Source of the DNA: Ophiosphaerella korrae
Lineage: Eukaryota > Ascomycota > Dothideomycetes > Pleosporales > Phaeosphaeriaceae
Assembly: GCA_028456385.1 (NCBI GenBank)
Contig: JALNQF010000006.1
Coordinates: forward strand, 496,001 to 560,000
Direction: 5' to 3'
Length of the DNA: 64,000 nucleotides
The notes under the pieces are model-generated. The model did no database searches, had not been told where the DNA came from, and saw only the letters and a program-made list of their open reading frames with translations. The stretch's first letter is position 1; each line of letters begins with the position of its first letter. Positions 20,919 to 32,137 of the stretch are shown here, piece after piece. A program made the position numbers and the translations under genes.

Positions 20919-23138
20919 ATGGTGTACACTGGAAAGCCGAGCCGTGGGTGTGGCATGTGTAAGAGCCGAAGAATCAAAGTAAGTTCTAATGACATGGCGT
21001 AAATTGACTTCCTATTGGTATTAGTCCATTTATCGTGGAATCCTAATATCTTATGTCTCGTAAGCCTTACTTGCTTCGATACTAATGTCTTTCAGTGCGA
21101 TGAGAAGCGACCAACATGTGGCAACTGCAAGAAATCGGGGCGCAACTGCCCAGGCTACCCGGACGAGTTTGATCTGGTATTCCGGGATGAGAATAAAGCC
21201 ATGGCGCGTAAGGCGAAGAAATCGTCGGGGTTTACCCAATCTAGGAGTAGCACCGGGGGCTCAGGCTCGCATACTCCACCGCATCTGTAAGCCAACCCAA
21301 TGTATTGGTGCCACTCAACCTAAGATTGTGATCCACGTTAAACAAGCTCATTACGCATTTGCTTATTATCGCTTGTTTCTTCGATGGCAGAAGCCAGATT
21401 GATCGGGCACCTATCGCATAGTAGAACAATCCCATAGCCTTTCGTGCGCGAATACGTTATGAATAAAACCACTGACTAGAGCTAGATGCCCAAGCTCAAG
21501 TTTTGAAATCACATTAGATACGAATTCCTCTCAGATAATAAGCTCCGGAAAGTCGACAACACCATCGGACCCGAGTGAGAACGAGCAACTCATACCCTTT
21601 CTCACTGATACACAAAATCCGCCACACCTTGACAAGAATTTTGACTTTGAGTCGTTATTATGGAACTTCCCGAATGGGCTACCTGTCACCATCACTATCC
21701 CCCCTGAGTATGAAGCTGTGCCCTTTTTCTTCAAGAACTTCATCGCTTTACCCCAACAAGCTGAATCAACACGTGGCTTCCTAGAATACCTTGTGCCACT
21801 CTATAATAGAGCACGCCCAGCATCAGTATTGCATCTTGCCACCACCGCTGTCGCAATGGCAACATGTGGTCAATATCCCGGTCGCCATGTTCTCCTTCGT
21901 GAAGCAGTGTCCACTTATGGCAGGGCTCTTAAGAAACTCAACGACGATCTCAAGGATCCTATCATGTCTAAGAGCGATGAGACAGTACTTGCTATTCTTA
22001 TGTTCTCTTTATACGAAGTAAGTAGTTGATTGCTCTTGTAGGGATTTAAGTGCTTTTTTTCGTTTGGTAGTACAATATCCTGGACACTAGCTAATCAGTG
22101 GCAGACGATTATGAGCACCGATGATACCATTGCTGCATGGGCGAACCATGTTGACGGAGCAGTCGCCTTGACTAAGTTGAGGGGTACAGATCAGTTCAAT
22201 GATGAAATGAGCCATGCTGTGTTTCGTGCTGTGCGAACAATGATGGTAAGCTGTGCACTCTAAGTCACTTGGTAGGTAGCTCACGCAAATAGATCACAAG
22301 CTGTGTCCAACGTTCAAAACCCATCGATGAGTTCCCCAGCTCAAAAGGCTGGGTAGGCAGCGGAGATTTCAACGAAGAAAATGTCGCAAATCGTCTAACA
22401 CTAATCTGCATCGACCTTCCCAGCTTACGTGCTCGAGCCAACCTTCTGACTAGTACACCGTACGACGACACTCATGAAACTGAAGCCAAGCAAATCTATG
22501 AGTTCGCGCAAATGGTAGACGATAATCTTGCAGAATGGTATCGCACACTACCATTGGAATGGAAACACAGCACTATCGGCATAGTGAGCGAAATGCCGGC
22601 TGTGGAAGACCTCGCCCTTACTGAAAAGTGGCCTGGAGAGCAACACGTATACAATGATGTCCCTCTTGCGAGCATTGTAAATGATTACCGTGTATGTCGA
22701 ATTTTCTGTCGGCGGGTCATCTTAGCGTGCGTCAACTGGCTAGCCATTGGCGGTCACGTTGACACAGAAAATGCGTATAACCAATCAGTATTCATCATAC
22801 AACAAATGGTGGACGATATCAGCGCATGTGTCCCATTCCACTTGAAGTATGACCTACAAGTCATCGCCAAGGAAATGGGCCAAGAGCAAAATGGTACATA
22901 ATTGCTCCCATTTCTCAATAACCTAACTGACAATCATGTAGCTGCCGAGGCCTTTGGTGGCTACTCACTCGTCTGGCCACTTTATGTTGCCTCCAATGCA
23001 GAAACGATTTCACAGACACAGCGCGACTGGCTATTTGGTCGTTTATCCGTTATTGGCACAAAGTTTGGGCTTAGCAGTGCCCAGGTTCTTGTCCTGGCGC
23101 GTCGACACGTGCTCACATGCGGACCAATGTTTCCCTGA
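20919..23138 (+). CDS. Zn2Cys6 fungal transcription factor
   Basis: Sequence-specific nuclear regulator. Exons: 20919-20978, 21096-21286, 21501-22017, 22105-22245, 22293-22893 and 22942-23138 (568 residues). The start of exon 3 is the least certain: an acceptor at 21500 keeps frame, while the stronger-looking one at 21536 does not. The binuclear zinc cluster is at the N-terminus with C11, C14, C21, C28, C31 and C38, split by the first intron directly before C21, a position common in this family. The remainder resembles the fungal-specific regulatory domain (Fungal_trans_2 type), with RAVRTMM, LLTSTPYDD and YSLVWPLYVAS. It converges with the P450 gene 381 bp downstream, a possible target. Confidence 0.9.
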
Positions 23139-23519
23139 CTATCAGATTATGATAGATTGTATATTAGTCGTTGCTTTGCGTGCGACGCACTTGTACTGCC
23201 CGACAGGTATCGAGGTATGGGTTTTGAATGTTTGTATAAGTATCTTAATAATGTGTCAAAATTATCATTTAGTCGGTCATGGAGAACCAGATTTATCATT
23301 CGCTAATGTGTGGAGTGAATATATACCAGGTAATGATGAGTCCAAGACTGATTGTGTTTGATGCCCTAAACTTTTGTTTCTTCACTAACCTAGACAGCCT
23401 CTTTGATTATTCCACATTCCACCCTCTCAATTTGCTCTACATCTATTTGACATAATTTTCTAGCTAGTTTCTATCACAACCCGATCCTCATCGATATTAT
23501 CGATTCGCATTGTGTTCTT

Positions 23520-25288
23520 TTATTCCTCCACTGGCTTCAGAGTAACCATCAAATTCGGCTTTTGCCAGAGTGTATAGTATTTTTGTCTACTGATCCAATC
23601 TGTCTTCTTGTCAACGAGTTCAAGATCGAACCTGAACAGTATTTTGGCAAGAATAAGTCGCATTTCAGCGTACGCAAGACTAATCACCCCGTGTTAGTAA
23701 ATGGAAAAAAACAATATTAACCATAGTGAGATATGGTCAAGAAAGCGAGGCTGCTAGGTAGATCTAGGGGGAACTCACTTCTTTCCTAAACAGTTTCTCG
23801 GGCCAAACGAAAATGGCTGGACGATGTCCCTCTTATCCGAGGCATACTGCTCATCGCCCAACCAGCGCTCGGGCACATAGGCATCGGGATCCTTAAAATT
23901 GCGTGTTGAGTGATATGCCGTATGGTGGGATACGTACACCGATGTTCCTCCTGGTATGTAATAGCCAGATATATGATCGCCTGCACCCGGAACTACACGC
24001 GGAAATCCTACTGCAACGGGTGGGTAGTACCGCAATCCCTCCTGAAGGCATGCAATCAAGTACCCCAGCTTATTGACACGATCCACGGTGATTTGATCAA
24101 CTGAAGTGAATGTGCTCCGAACTTCGTGAACTAGTTTGGCGTATTTCGATGGGTTGCTCAACAGGAGATAGGTAGTGCCTGAAAGTGTTGTAGCCGTTGT
24201 TTCCGATCCGGCAATCAAAAATGTGGTAGCGACTAAAAATTGATGTTTAAGATTAGCTTTTGCTTTAGTAGTATTTCGTGCGTGGATGGTACGTACGAGA
24301 GTCCATTTCATCTCGTGTTATTGTTTTAGCTGCGCTTCCTTGATTGTTCAACAAGTGGTTGAAGAAATCGGGTCGTGTTTCGCCTAACTCCAAGCGGCGC
24401 TCTACCTTTTGACGCGCGAGGGCAAAAAACTCTTTGCGGGCCCGTATTGCACTTGTATTATCTTTGAAAAGGTTTATGAGGTAGTCATATAATGCAACTA
24501 GCGGGTAGGTTTTTTGAGTGGAGATAACTCCGAATGCCTTGATAGTTCCGAAGATCAGTGGTATCCACCCGTGTTCCGTGCTATCGCGAAGGCAATATAG
24601 AGGATCCCCAAAGATGAGGTCACAGATGATATCAAAGGTGGCGTAGTTGTACCACCTCGTAATGTCGATAGACTTACCTTCAGCTCCATGCTCGTCAAGT
24701 CTCTGGACGAGCAGATCGGCATATTGTTGTATGAGTGGTTCCTGTTCACGCAAAGCCTTATCACTGAAAGCATGGGACAGGTTACGGCGCATGCGCGTAT
24801 GGTTAGCTTCGTCTGCTGTAATGATCGAAGGGACGTTGTTGACAGGTAGCATATACCACGTCATGTCTTTAAGGTATGGTCCAGTATTTTTGTGCTTTCC
24901 TGTGCGGAAACCGTAGATGTCTTGCCAGGCGGTATCCGCTGAGATGAATGATAGTTCATTTGGAGATAGCCGTACCACCTCACCATATCTTTCGTGTTGC
25001 TTTTTTACCCAAGGGAGCATGGATCCATTGCGTCTGTGGAATACATTTGGGTAAGGGCTACCGCGAGCTAAGAGAGGACCGGGTATGTGTTTAAGCGGAT
25101 GGAAGAAGATGTTGTAGATAAAAATGTAGAGAGAATATGCCACAACCTACTTTTGTCAGGGAGGAAGTCAAGACTGTATTGGAAGCGTAAATTTGACTTA
25201 CGAAGATAACGAGGTAGCCTGCAGCTAAAGCGAGACCAGCCGGACTGACTAGTCGAAATTCTGTCGACTGAGTCGTTAGGAAAGCCAT
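23520..25288 (-). CDS. Cytochrome P450, CYP65/TRI11-like
   Basis: ER-anchored haem monooxygenase. Exons (minus strand): 25202-25288, 24297-25146, 23779-24232 and 23520-23679, giving 516 residues. An N-terminal hydrophobic anchor (LALAAGYLVIF) is followed by the proline hinge PGPLLARGSPYP. Catalytic landmarks are the I-helix AGSETT (about 320-325), the ExxR motif EGLR (377-380), a PERW segment and the haem loop FSFGPRNCLGKN with ligand Cys460. The last intron splits the codon right after this loop. Text such as LSPNELSFIS and YGFRTGKHKNTGPY resembles isotrichodermin C-15 hydroxylase-type P450s of secondary metabolism. The substrate cannot be told. Its neighbour is a convergent Zn2Cys6 regulator. 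Confidence 0.93.
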
Positions 25289-26359
25289 GATATAGTTTCC
25301 ACACACGATATGTAGTGTTGGGTACCGAGGCGCTGAAGACAATGATAAGCACATTATGAGAAGTTACAGGCATAGATATAGCCATAGAGACCCCTGAGCG
25401 AGATGCATGCATGTAATTTCAGGCATTTTATTTGCATGTTACCACAGTACGTGCGCATGGAGTAGGTGTCCCAGAGCGCTCGATAGATCGCACGAACGAA
25501 TGGCTCTCGGACCATCCGAGACCGTGATTTTTACTACTAATGGATGCGTTACCCCTCATGTACTCTCGGCCGAGGCCACTTGTGAGAAGGTTATGGGTGC
25601 TAGAGGCTGAATTGTTGGACAAGTGCGAGCAATCGGCATATGTTATTACCGGACTAAGCCGTGGAGCAGCGGACCATGCATGACGTGAGTGACGCACGTC
25701 AAACCACATGGTCAAGAAACCGCCCTTTCGGGTTTGTGCTGAATAGGCTTGCTTGAAAAGTAACATCTTGCTACTAGACGATGTCGTACAATGGCAGCAG
25801 TATGTTTACTCTATATCTTGGCCATAGGTGTGATGGGACGGTACTAATAAGTATTGTTGCCTTATGGCGTAAAGCTTTTGAAGTTGTTTACCTCAGCACG
25901 AGACACGACCATGAATCGCATGCAAAGTAGGTAGATGTACATAGTTAGTGCCTTGCTTCGGAGGGTCGGGGCTGGCCTGAGGATTATCATAGTAATAGCG
26001 CATGAAAACCTGTTGGATATGCAGAGTTGCAGAATGGTATCCACTTCGGGGCCGAGAGTCAGATTTATGTACAAGCATCTAAGGTTCGGCACGAGTACAA
26101 CTTGGCCCAGCACTGCCAATGAATAGCAGAGAACTAGCTTGCGTTGGGTTCATTTTGTTCCACCCAAGTTTCTGTCGATAGCCCCGATCCTATCATCGTC
26201 TAGTTTCATAGGAATCGTTTATTCGTATGATGCTGGGCATGATGGTGACTGTCCAATGACAGTCGTATAACATGATTACTTGGTTCGCGACCGAGACGCC
26301 GTTGCCCCCCTATGCAAAAATTAGACCCGGGCCTACTTATCGTTGGGCTACGACTCAAC
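25289..26359. other. Intergenic, no gene seen
   Basis: No supported coding region. Possible third exon of the small membrane protein gene lies near 26206-26310 on the minus strand. Confidence 0.5.
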
Positions 26360-26680
26360 TCACCCGTCTTGCGCCGCATTCCATGTCTTGACAAAAGCGC
26401 GCTGCGTCCTGTCCGTATAGTTCTCCGCACTCATTTCCTTGACGCCAACTTTTGCGCCATCCTTGGTAAAGACGACATTCTTCTTCTCCAGCTTGTGCAC
26501 GCCACGCTCCGCGAGCTCATTAGTATAGATGAATATCTGTGGGCGTAGTCATGTTAGTAGCGCAACATTCCAAGGAAGGCAAAAGAAAGCAATGGCGCTG
26601 CTGACCTGATAACCCACCCATGCAAGGCCGCCGACGATGGCGAACAGAACTATGAGTGGTAATAAGTTTGATGCGCCCAT
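26360..26680 (-). CDS. Small single-pass membrane protein, conserved in fungi
   Basis: Exons 26606-26680 and 26360-26536, giving 83 residues. Exon 1 encodes a transmembrane helix starting MGASNLLPLIVLFAIVGGL and the 69-nt intron falls right after it. Exon 2 encodes a basic, soluble tail with NELAERGVHKLEKKNVVFTK, then KVGVKEMSAENYTDR and FVKTWN. The order of membrane helix, then KKN(V/I)xFTKDGxKVGVK, fits a small family I have seen only as hypothetical fungal proteins. The stop at 26360-26362 overlaps a possible donor GTGAGT, so a third exon is possible and the C-terminus may differ. Function unknown; likely an endomembrane or mitochondrial membrane protein. Confidence 0.7.
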
Positions 26681-27289
26681 GTTGAGGGATGACGTAGTGA
26701 CGCGCGCAGAAGAATCGCGGGGTAACGAATGTGTGGACAACGTGGGCAACGTGGGAGGGCGGCGAGGTGAGGAGTGAGAGTGCCGAGGGCGAGATAACCT
26801 TTGATCCACGTAACGGGCCGTTCACACACGGTTTGATCCGCCGTTGGTCTCCCCTGCGGGTGCCACATGAAACCATCTGATGCATGCCGCTCTTGGCTTG
26901 GCAGAAAGCCACTGGGGTTATTTTAGTGCTTATCACTTACCACATCTTGACATCACCTTCTTGTAGCATCGCCCGGTATTTCGGCGTCCTCCGGAAGATC
27001 GTGGGCGAAGCGATTTCTATATAGATATATCAGGTAGCAATTCACACATGAAAAGGAGGTACTCTTATCAGCACATCTTTCCCGGGGTCCTGGTCTCATT
27101 TTGTCCGTCGGGGCTGTGTGCATCATAAGGCCGAATCAATGTCATGATGCTATGAGCCTTACCAAACACAAATTAATGGAACTCTAAAAATCACAAAGCC
27201 AAGTACTTTGCATTTAAAATTCTATTCTCATATAAAATAACGTACAGGAAGCGAATTACCCAAGACCCTCTGAGCCCCATGTCCTCAAC
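26681..27289. other. Intergenic, no gene seen
   Basis: Contains the 5' region of the small membrane protein and the 3' region of the Mpe1-like gene. No other coding signal was noticed. Confidence 0.55.
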
Positions 27290-29035
27290 CTATAAGTACC
27301 GGTAATCAGGCGCCCTCGCCTTACGATTACGATTTCGATTGTTGACTGGTTGCCGTTCATATGCGTCGTTTTGTACCATACCGTTTTGCATGCCTCCATT
27401 CTGCATGCCCGTGTGGAACGGCATCTGATGCATTGCACCTTGCGCGTAGCCCTGCTGCATCATGTTCGGCATCATAGGCCCACCGTAGCTCATTTGTGGG
27501 TTGAGCTGTTGTTGCTGTGGGTTGAAGGGCATATTGAAGCCCATTTGTTGTTGCTGCTGTTGTTGAGGAAAACCCATTTGCGGATTCATGGGGAATGGCA
27601 TGCCCATTCCCATCATGGGCATGGGCATGGGCATTTGCATAGGCATGTTGGGCATGGGTGGCGGTTGGCCATTCTTTAGTGCTTCCATTTGTTGAATGAA
27701 ATTCTGCTCTAGGTCTGCGGCAGAGTTCGCTTGGTTACGTGATTCCTGCTCTTTTGCTTGCCTCATTGCTTTTGGTGCGGTAGGCGGCATAATTTCAGTG
27801 GGCGCTTCTTTGCGCTTTTTAGACGTGGTAGAAGTCTCAGAGTCAGAACCACCACCATCGCCTGCTTCTGGCGTAGCGGACTTTTTAGGATCTGTGGCAA
27901 TAGACATAGTTGATTCGACATTCTCTTTGGGAACTTGTTCATTGGGTGATGCGGCTTGCACTGCCGCTTGTGTTTCTGCTTTTGCTTTCTCCTCCTTGTC
28001 CAACTTCTCCTTTGCCTTTTCGGCGTCATATGCACGAAGTGATGAAACCATATCCTCGTCAGAAACAAGATCATCCATGAGCACCTCCTCCTTGCCACAG
28101 TTAGGGCACACTAAATCTCCGTCCGCAAGCGCATTGTCGATGCACTCACGACAGTAAGTCTTACCACAGCAGGGCGTCTTCACGGGGTCGACGAACCTCC
28201 GCTTGTCGATTGGACATTCCAGCCCTCGTTCTCGTATCTCCTTGCTCGCGGCATCTGCACTGGCAGCTTGAGCCTTTGAGGCGTTGGCCTTCTCCTGAAA
28301 CTTCTCCCATGTCTTGGTGTCAGTCATGACCTGGACGTACTCGCCGTCTGCGTTAAGCATAATGCCCTTGGCAGCTTCTTCATCCACGGGCTTCTCGACG
28401 GTCTTGAGGAAAGAGCGCGGGATGCCTGTTGTGCGTTTTGCTTGAAAGACGGGCTTGAAGTCGGGGTCATCGTTAGTAGGACATGCTTGAATCCAATGGC
28501 CCTTGATGTTGCAGCGACGACAGACATAGCCTGGAGGGGGATCATGGTTCGGAACATTGACGGGTTTCTTATTTTTGTTGTATACAGGCTTTACATGCGA
28601 TAGCGCATCCTTCTGTGCGTCCCACACCTGTGCCGACTCTGCCAGGAAAGCAGCTTCCGCATCCGCCTCGGTAAGTGCACCGCCGGCAGCAGCACTTGAC
28701 GTTAGAGGGGCAGAGGGCTTGCCCGCGTCTTTGATGATGGCGCGAACAGGGGCCTTGCCTGAGATATAGCGGGCAGCCCGGCCCTGGCCGCGCGGTGCTG
28801 GTCGACGCACACACACGACGGTTGCAGACCGCGGAATCAGGCTTGTATCGTCTTTGTATTCATTGTTCAGGTCATCTTCAGGGTATATATGCAGGTTGAA
28901 GTCAGTGCCATCACCGAGCCCAGATGCGATGATGATTTCTCGTTTCAGCTCAAAGACGCTGATACCGGTGCCGTTGAACACGATGCGCTCTGGCTCGCGG
29001 CTGTTCTTGAATTTGTAGAATACCGACGACGACAT
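27290..29035 (-). CDS. mpe1: Mpe1/RBBP6-like cleavage and polyadenylation factor subunit
   Basis: Intronless, 581 residues. Domain order matches Mpe1: a ubiquitin-like DWNN domain (about 4-77, starting VFYKFKNSREPERIVFNG), a CCHC zinc knuckle (C172, C175, H180, C185) and a RING/U-box-like finger (about C274 to C313, with CPIDKRRF, CCGKTYCREC and CPNCG). The C-terminus is low-complexity: Lys/Ala/Glu-rich, then Met/Pro/Gln-rich with several PM/MPM and poly-Gln runs, ending in a basic NRNRNRKAR patch. In yeast Mpe1 is a nuclear CPF subunit needed for pre-mRNA 3' end cleavage and polyadenylation. The family is essential and single-copy. Confidence 0.95.
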   Translation of the reverse strand: MSSSVFYKFKNSREPERIVFNGTGISVFELKREIIIASGLGDGTDFNLHIYPEDDLNNEYKDDTSLIPRSATVVCVRRPAPRGQGRAARYISGKAPVRAIIKDAGKPSAPLTSSAAAGGALTEADAEAAFLAESAQVWDAQKDALSHVKPVYNKNKKPVNVPNHDPPPGYVCRRCNIKGHWIQACPTNDDPDFKPVFQAKRTTGIPRSFLKTVEKPVDEEAAKGIMLNADGEYVQVMTDTKTWEKFQEKANASKAQAASADAASKEIRERGLECPIDKRRFVDPVKTPCCGKTYCRECIDNALADGDLVCPNCGKEEVLMDDLVSDEDMVSSLRAYDAEKAKEKLDKEEKAKAETQAAVQAASPNEQVPKENVESTMSIATDPKKSATPEAGDGGGSDSETSTTSKKRKEAPTEIMPPTAPKAMRQAKEQESRNQANSAADLEQNFIQQMEALKNGQPPPMPNMPMQMPMPMPMMGMGMPFPMNPQMGFPQQQQQQQMGFNMPFNPQQQQLNPQMSYGGPMMPNMMQQGYAQGAMHQMPFHTGMQNGGMQNGMVQNDAYERQPVNNRNRNRKARAPDYRYL

Positions 29036-29534
29036 GATGCCGCAGGGTGGGATACTGTGGGGGTTATTTGCGGACTATGTGGTCGGTGTGTTTGTTGGTG
29101 GCGGTGGTGGAGAGGGCGAAGATGAAGTGGGCGTCGTTGTTCTCGGAAGAAGGCAGCTCCTCAGGTCAGGTACATAGCCAGTGGCCGCCAAGACGCCCGT
29201 GCGCTAGCCGCAAACCCTGGTCGAGCCTTACGCGCGCTTCACCAGCGCAGCAACCAGCCACGTGCCTAGATTACTCCATAGTCAGTCATTAGACCAACGC
29301 TCACCCAGGCACTTCATTACTGGTACTCTGATTTTTTTTTTTTTTCACATGGAGCCATGTAGTAAATGAGGGCCAGAGTACGTTGCAATCACTTTCTGAA
29401 TAATCTCTACATACAAATATTAAATAGTCTACGGTATCGCTCGAATATAACATGCAGTTGTTTATGGGTATCGTCCTTCTATTCTGCCGTGCACAATCCT
29501 CGGCCTTCCAACCACCTCACAGGGTCTCTTTGCC

Positions 29535-30557
29535 TTACTCCTCGTCCAACTTTTCCGTGCTTGGGCTCACTGTGTAGCTACCAGGCCCTTTGGCACCGTT
29601 GGGAATATGAAACCTTAAATCCACTCGCATGATGGCATAAAGGAATACCGTCAACACCTCGACGCCAAAGTTGAAAATGTAGAAGCAAGCCTTCGACATG
29701 TATCCAGGTAGGGGTCGAGTTCTTTGGACAGGAGTCTGCCAAGAGGTTCCGCAGCGATACCAGGCACCACTTGAGAGGAGTAGTGAACCCGTGAGCAAGA
29801 TGGCCATCTTGAACCTCATTCTTCCGGCCCCAAACTTCTCAGGTCGATTGCGTCGTGGAATAACGAAAATGGATAGAACAATCAGAATCGGGAGGGAGCT
29901 CACAACAGCAAGAAAAGTTGCACCGTATAGTTGAATTGCGCGATCGATGAACTTTGTCCTTGGCCTTAGGGTGAAGAAGTTCTGGACAGTCGCCGTGATG
30001 ACGGCAACAAGTGTCAGGCCCACAGCGATGTAGATGGCTTTGAATGTGATGGAGATGGCACGGTGCCAGCCGATGGTAGGATGATATGCGCGCAAAATAC
30101 GCTGGGCCCAGAGAAGATTGATGATGAAAAGGATGAGCACGCCAGCCGCAACAAAGACTGAGGCAGCGATGCTGAGGTTGATATTCCTTGGTAGACAAAG
30201 GCTTGCGATTCTTAGCACACATGTGGCTATTCGGCTCATGCAGAACCCTGGAGGAGTGGTTAGCCGGAATCATGAAAGAGGACGCTGGTATGAACAGGGA
30301 CAGGGACGTACCAAATGTCGCAACGCTGAAAATAAATTTATGGCCTCTTCGGTTATTAAGTTGAAAGATTGTCATGTGCGCTGCTGCACCTATGACGTAG
30401 AGCACCAAAAACACAGCTGTAATGGGCAGATCTACGCTCTTCTCAGGTTTGCCACCGAGTGCCCATGTAGTGGGAAGGTATGGCCCATGCCGCATCTATA
30501 AAGTGTTAGCTGAGATTGCTATCGACTGTGAGGGCGTCATACGGATTGAGAAGCCAT
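29535..30557 (-). CDS. Seven-helix membrane protein, DUF3112-like
   Basis: Exons (minus strand): 30543-30557 (only five codons), 30312-30495 and 29535-30247, giving 303 residues. The tiny first exon is supported by a donor GTATGA and a branch/acceptor ending TTATAG just before the second exon; starting at the exon-2 ATG (30495) is a real alternative. There are about seven hydrophobic helices, for example LPITAVFLVLYVIGAAAH, VFVAAGVLILFIINLLW and FLAVVSSLPILIVLSIFV. The loop and helix text resembles fungal DUF3112 proteins, sometimes described as GPCR-like. There is no catalytic motif. Role unknown. It is followed in the same direction by the mpe1-like gene. Confidence 0.8.
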
Positions 30558-31406
30558 GGTTGTGTCAAAATAGAGGCTGGAGTGCTTGAATCTCTAGGGA
30601 CTTAGGTAGTGGAGTGATGATTTCAAGTCGTCGATGAAGAAGTGTATAGTGGCTATTTAGTAAAGCCCTCCATGGCGACGAGCAGCGATACCCATATTAT
30701 ATAATCCTCCATGGCGCAATTTTGTCGCGTCTAGACGGGGATGCAAACGCCTGAAATGTCGGAAGCCACCGCCAACATCGGCACCTGCGAGAGGCCGAGC
30801 GAGATGACAGACAGCGTTACAGCTTCTAGCGCGGATTGACTAACTCCAAATGTATTAATAGGCGAAATGCCGACATGCCGTTTCGTCCGGGTTACATGAC
30901 AAAATAGAATGCTCACGACGCGATTGACAATACACACCAGGCGCATGGCGGTCGAAAGTTTGTCCGTTACGCAACATAAGGCAGCAGTGTGGGAACACGG
31001 AGATTATGATTTTCGGCTTCCGCCTGTCAAGCGCACCAACACTCCCTAAGTCCTTCTCTTACTGTTCTCTCGCCAACTGGCCAGAGCAATCTCCAAGCTT
31101 TAGTTAACTCTTTCACGTGCGCGCCTTGAAGAGTAGGCAACGCTTTATGTATGTAAAGCCTTCTACTTCAACAATAAGATTCGCAAAGCCCTCAACGATC
31201 ACGCCTGCTTACCTAACATAGGAAATCGGGCACGACTTGCCGCATTTGGGAAATTATTGCACTCAAGTAATGCCCGCATTGTGAACAGGAGCAACACAAC
31301 TGCATGCTCCTATAACACCAAACATGTGTCCCCGTGAATTTTGTTTTTTATTTCATCTTGGTTTCCTATCTATTTAGAGTTTCTAACAAACATCACCAAA
31401 TAGTAC
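30558..31406. other. Intergenic, no gene seen
   Basis: Divergent promoter region between the membrane protein and the cupin gene. No coding region was recognised. Confidence 0.5.
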
Positions 31407-31460
31407 GTGTTCAGTCGGTTTCTACTCTCATATACTGCCATATTGACTTCAGTACCTCTA

Positions 31461-31937
31461 GTGTCAGCAAATCTAGTACCTCTCACTGTCATCAAGGGCG
31501 CAGGCCATGAGTTCATTCCTCTTCCACAGGGTGACCATGCCACTGTTGCCGACTTCCATTCGCAAGCCATCCTCATTCCCCCCGCGTTCTCTTCATCTAA
31601 TGTTTCATGTAGAATCCGAACGCAGACAACTGACTCACCCACCCACCTGACCTCAGGCTTCTACAAGATCACACCAGGCCCAGCCAAACCTGCTGCCTAC
31701 ACGTTCGAAGAAACCAAATATGTGCTGAATGGGCAAATAGACGTCTTGGACAAGGCCACTGGAATTACACATCACCTGGTCGCTGGCGACTTTGCTTTCT
31801 TTCACGTTGGGTCTCAAGTCGAGTTCTCGACCAAGTCAAGCGGGTTTGCCTTTTACGCCGTTACCGGGCCTGCCAGGACACCGCATCCTAATCTCCAGGG
31901 CCGTGAGGAAGACATGAAGGTGAAATCTAGGCTATAG
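31461..31937 (+). CDS. Cupin protein, EutQ-like; start codon unclear
   Basis: About 158 residues if begun at the GTG at 31461. The cupin barrel is seen in SGFYKITPGP, YTFEETKYVLNGQIDVLD, GITHHLVAGDFAFFHVGS and VEFSTKSSGFAFYAVT, with a His pair and Glu/Gln positions typical of ethanolamine-utilisation-type cupins. There is no in-frame ATG in the N-terminal part: the frame opens after a TAG at 31401-31403 and runs without any methionine through the barrel core. Where a methionine would be expected (before SANLVPLTV) there is GTG. Either an upstream exon supplies the start, GTG is used, or the start has been lost. Metal and substrate are unknown. Confidence 0.65.
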   Translation: MSANLVPLTVIKGAGHEFIPLPQGDHATVADFHSQAILIPPAFSSSNVSCRIRTQTTDSPTHLTSGFYKITPGPAKPAAYTFEETKYVLNGQIDVLDKATGITHHLVAGDFAFFHVGSQVEFSTKSSGFAFYAVTGPARTPHPNLQGREEDMKVKSRL

Positions 31938-32137
31938 AAATAGATGGTTTGGCGACGATAGACATTAGATTGTGTGATTCACAAGGAAAACAATCATATG
32001 CCGACGTTTCGCACGTCTTCACATAGTTTATGCAAGGCCTATGTATGCCCTACCTCTTTGTGGTGTAAAATTGATGTAATGTTGTCATTGTTCTACTTAG
32101 CTCTAGAGGTATTGGTAAGAGAGTTTGCATTGTGCTT

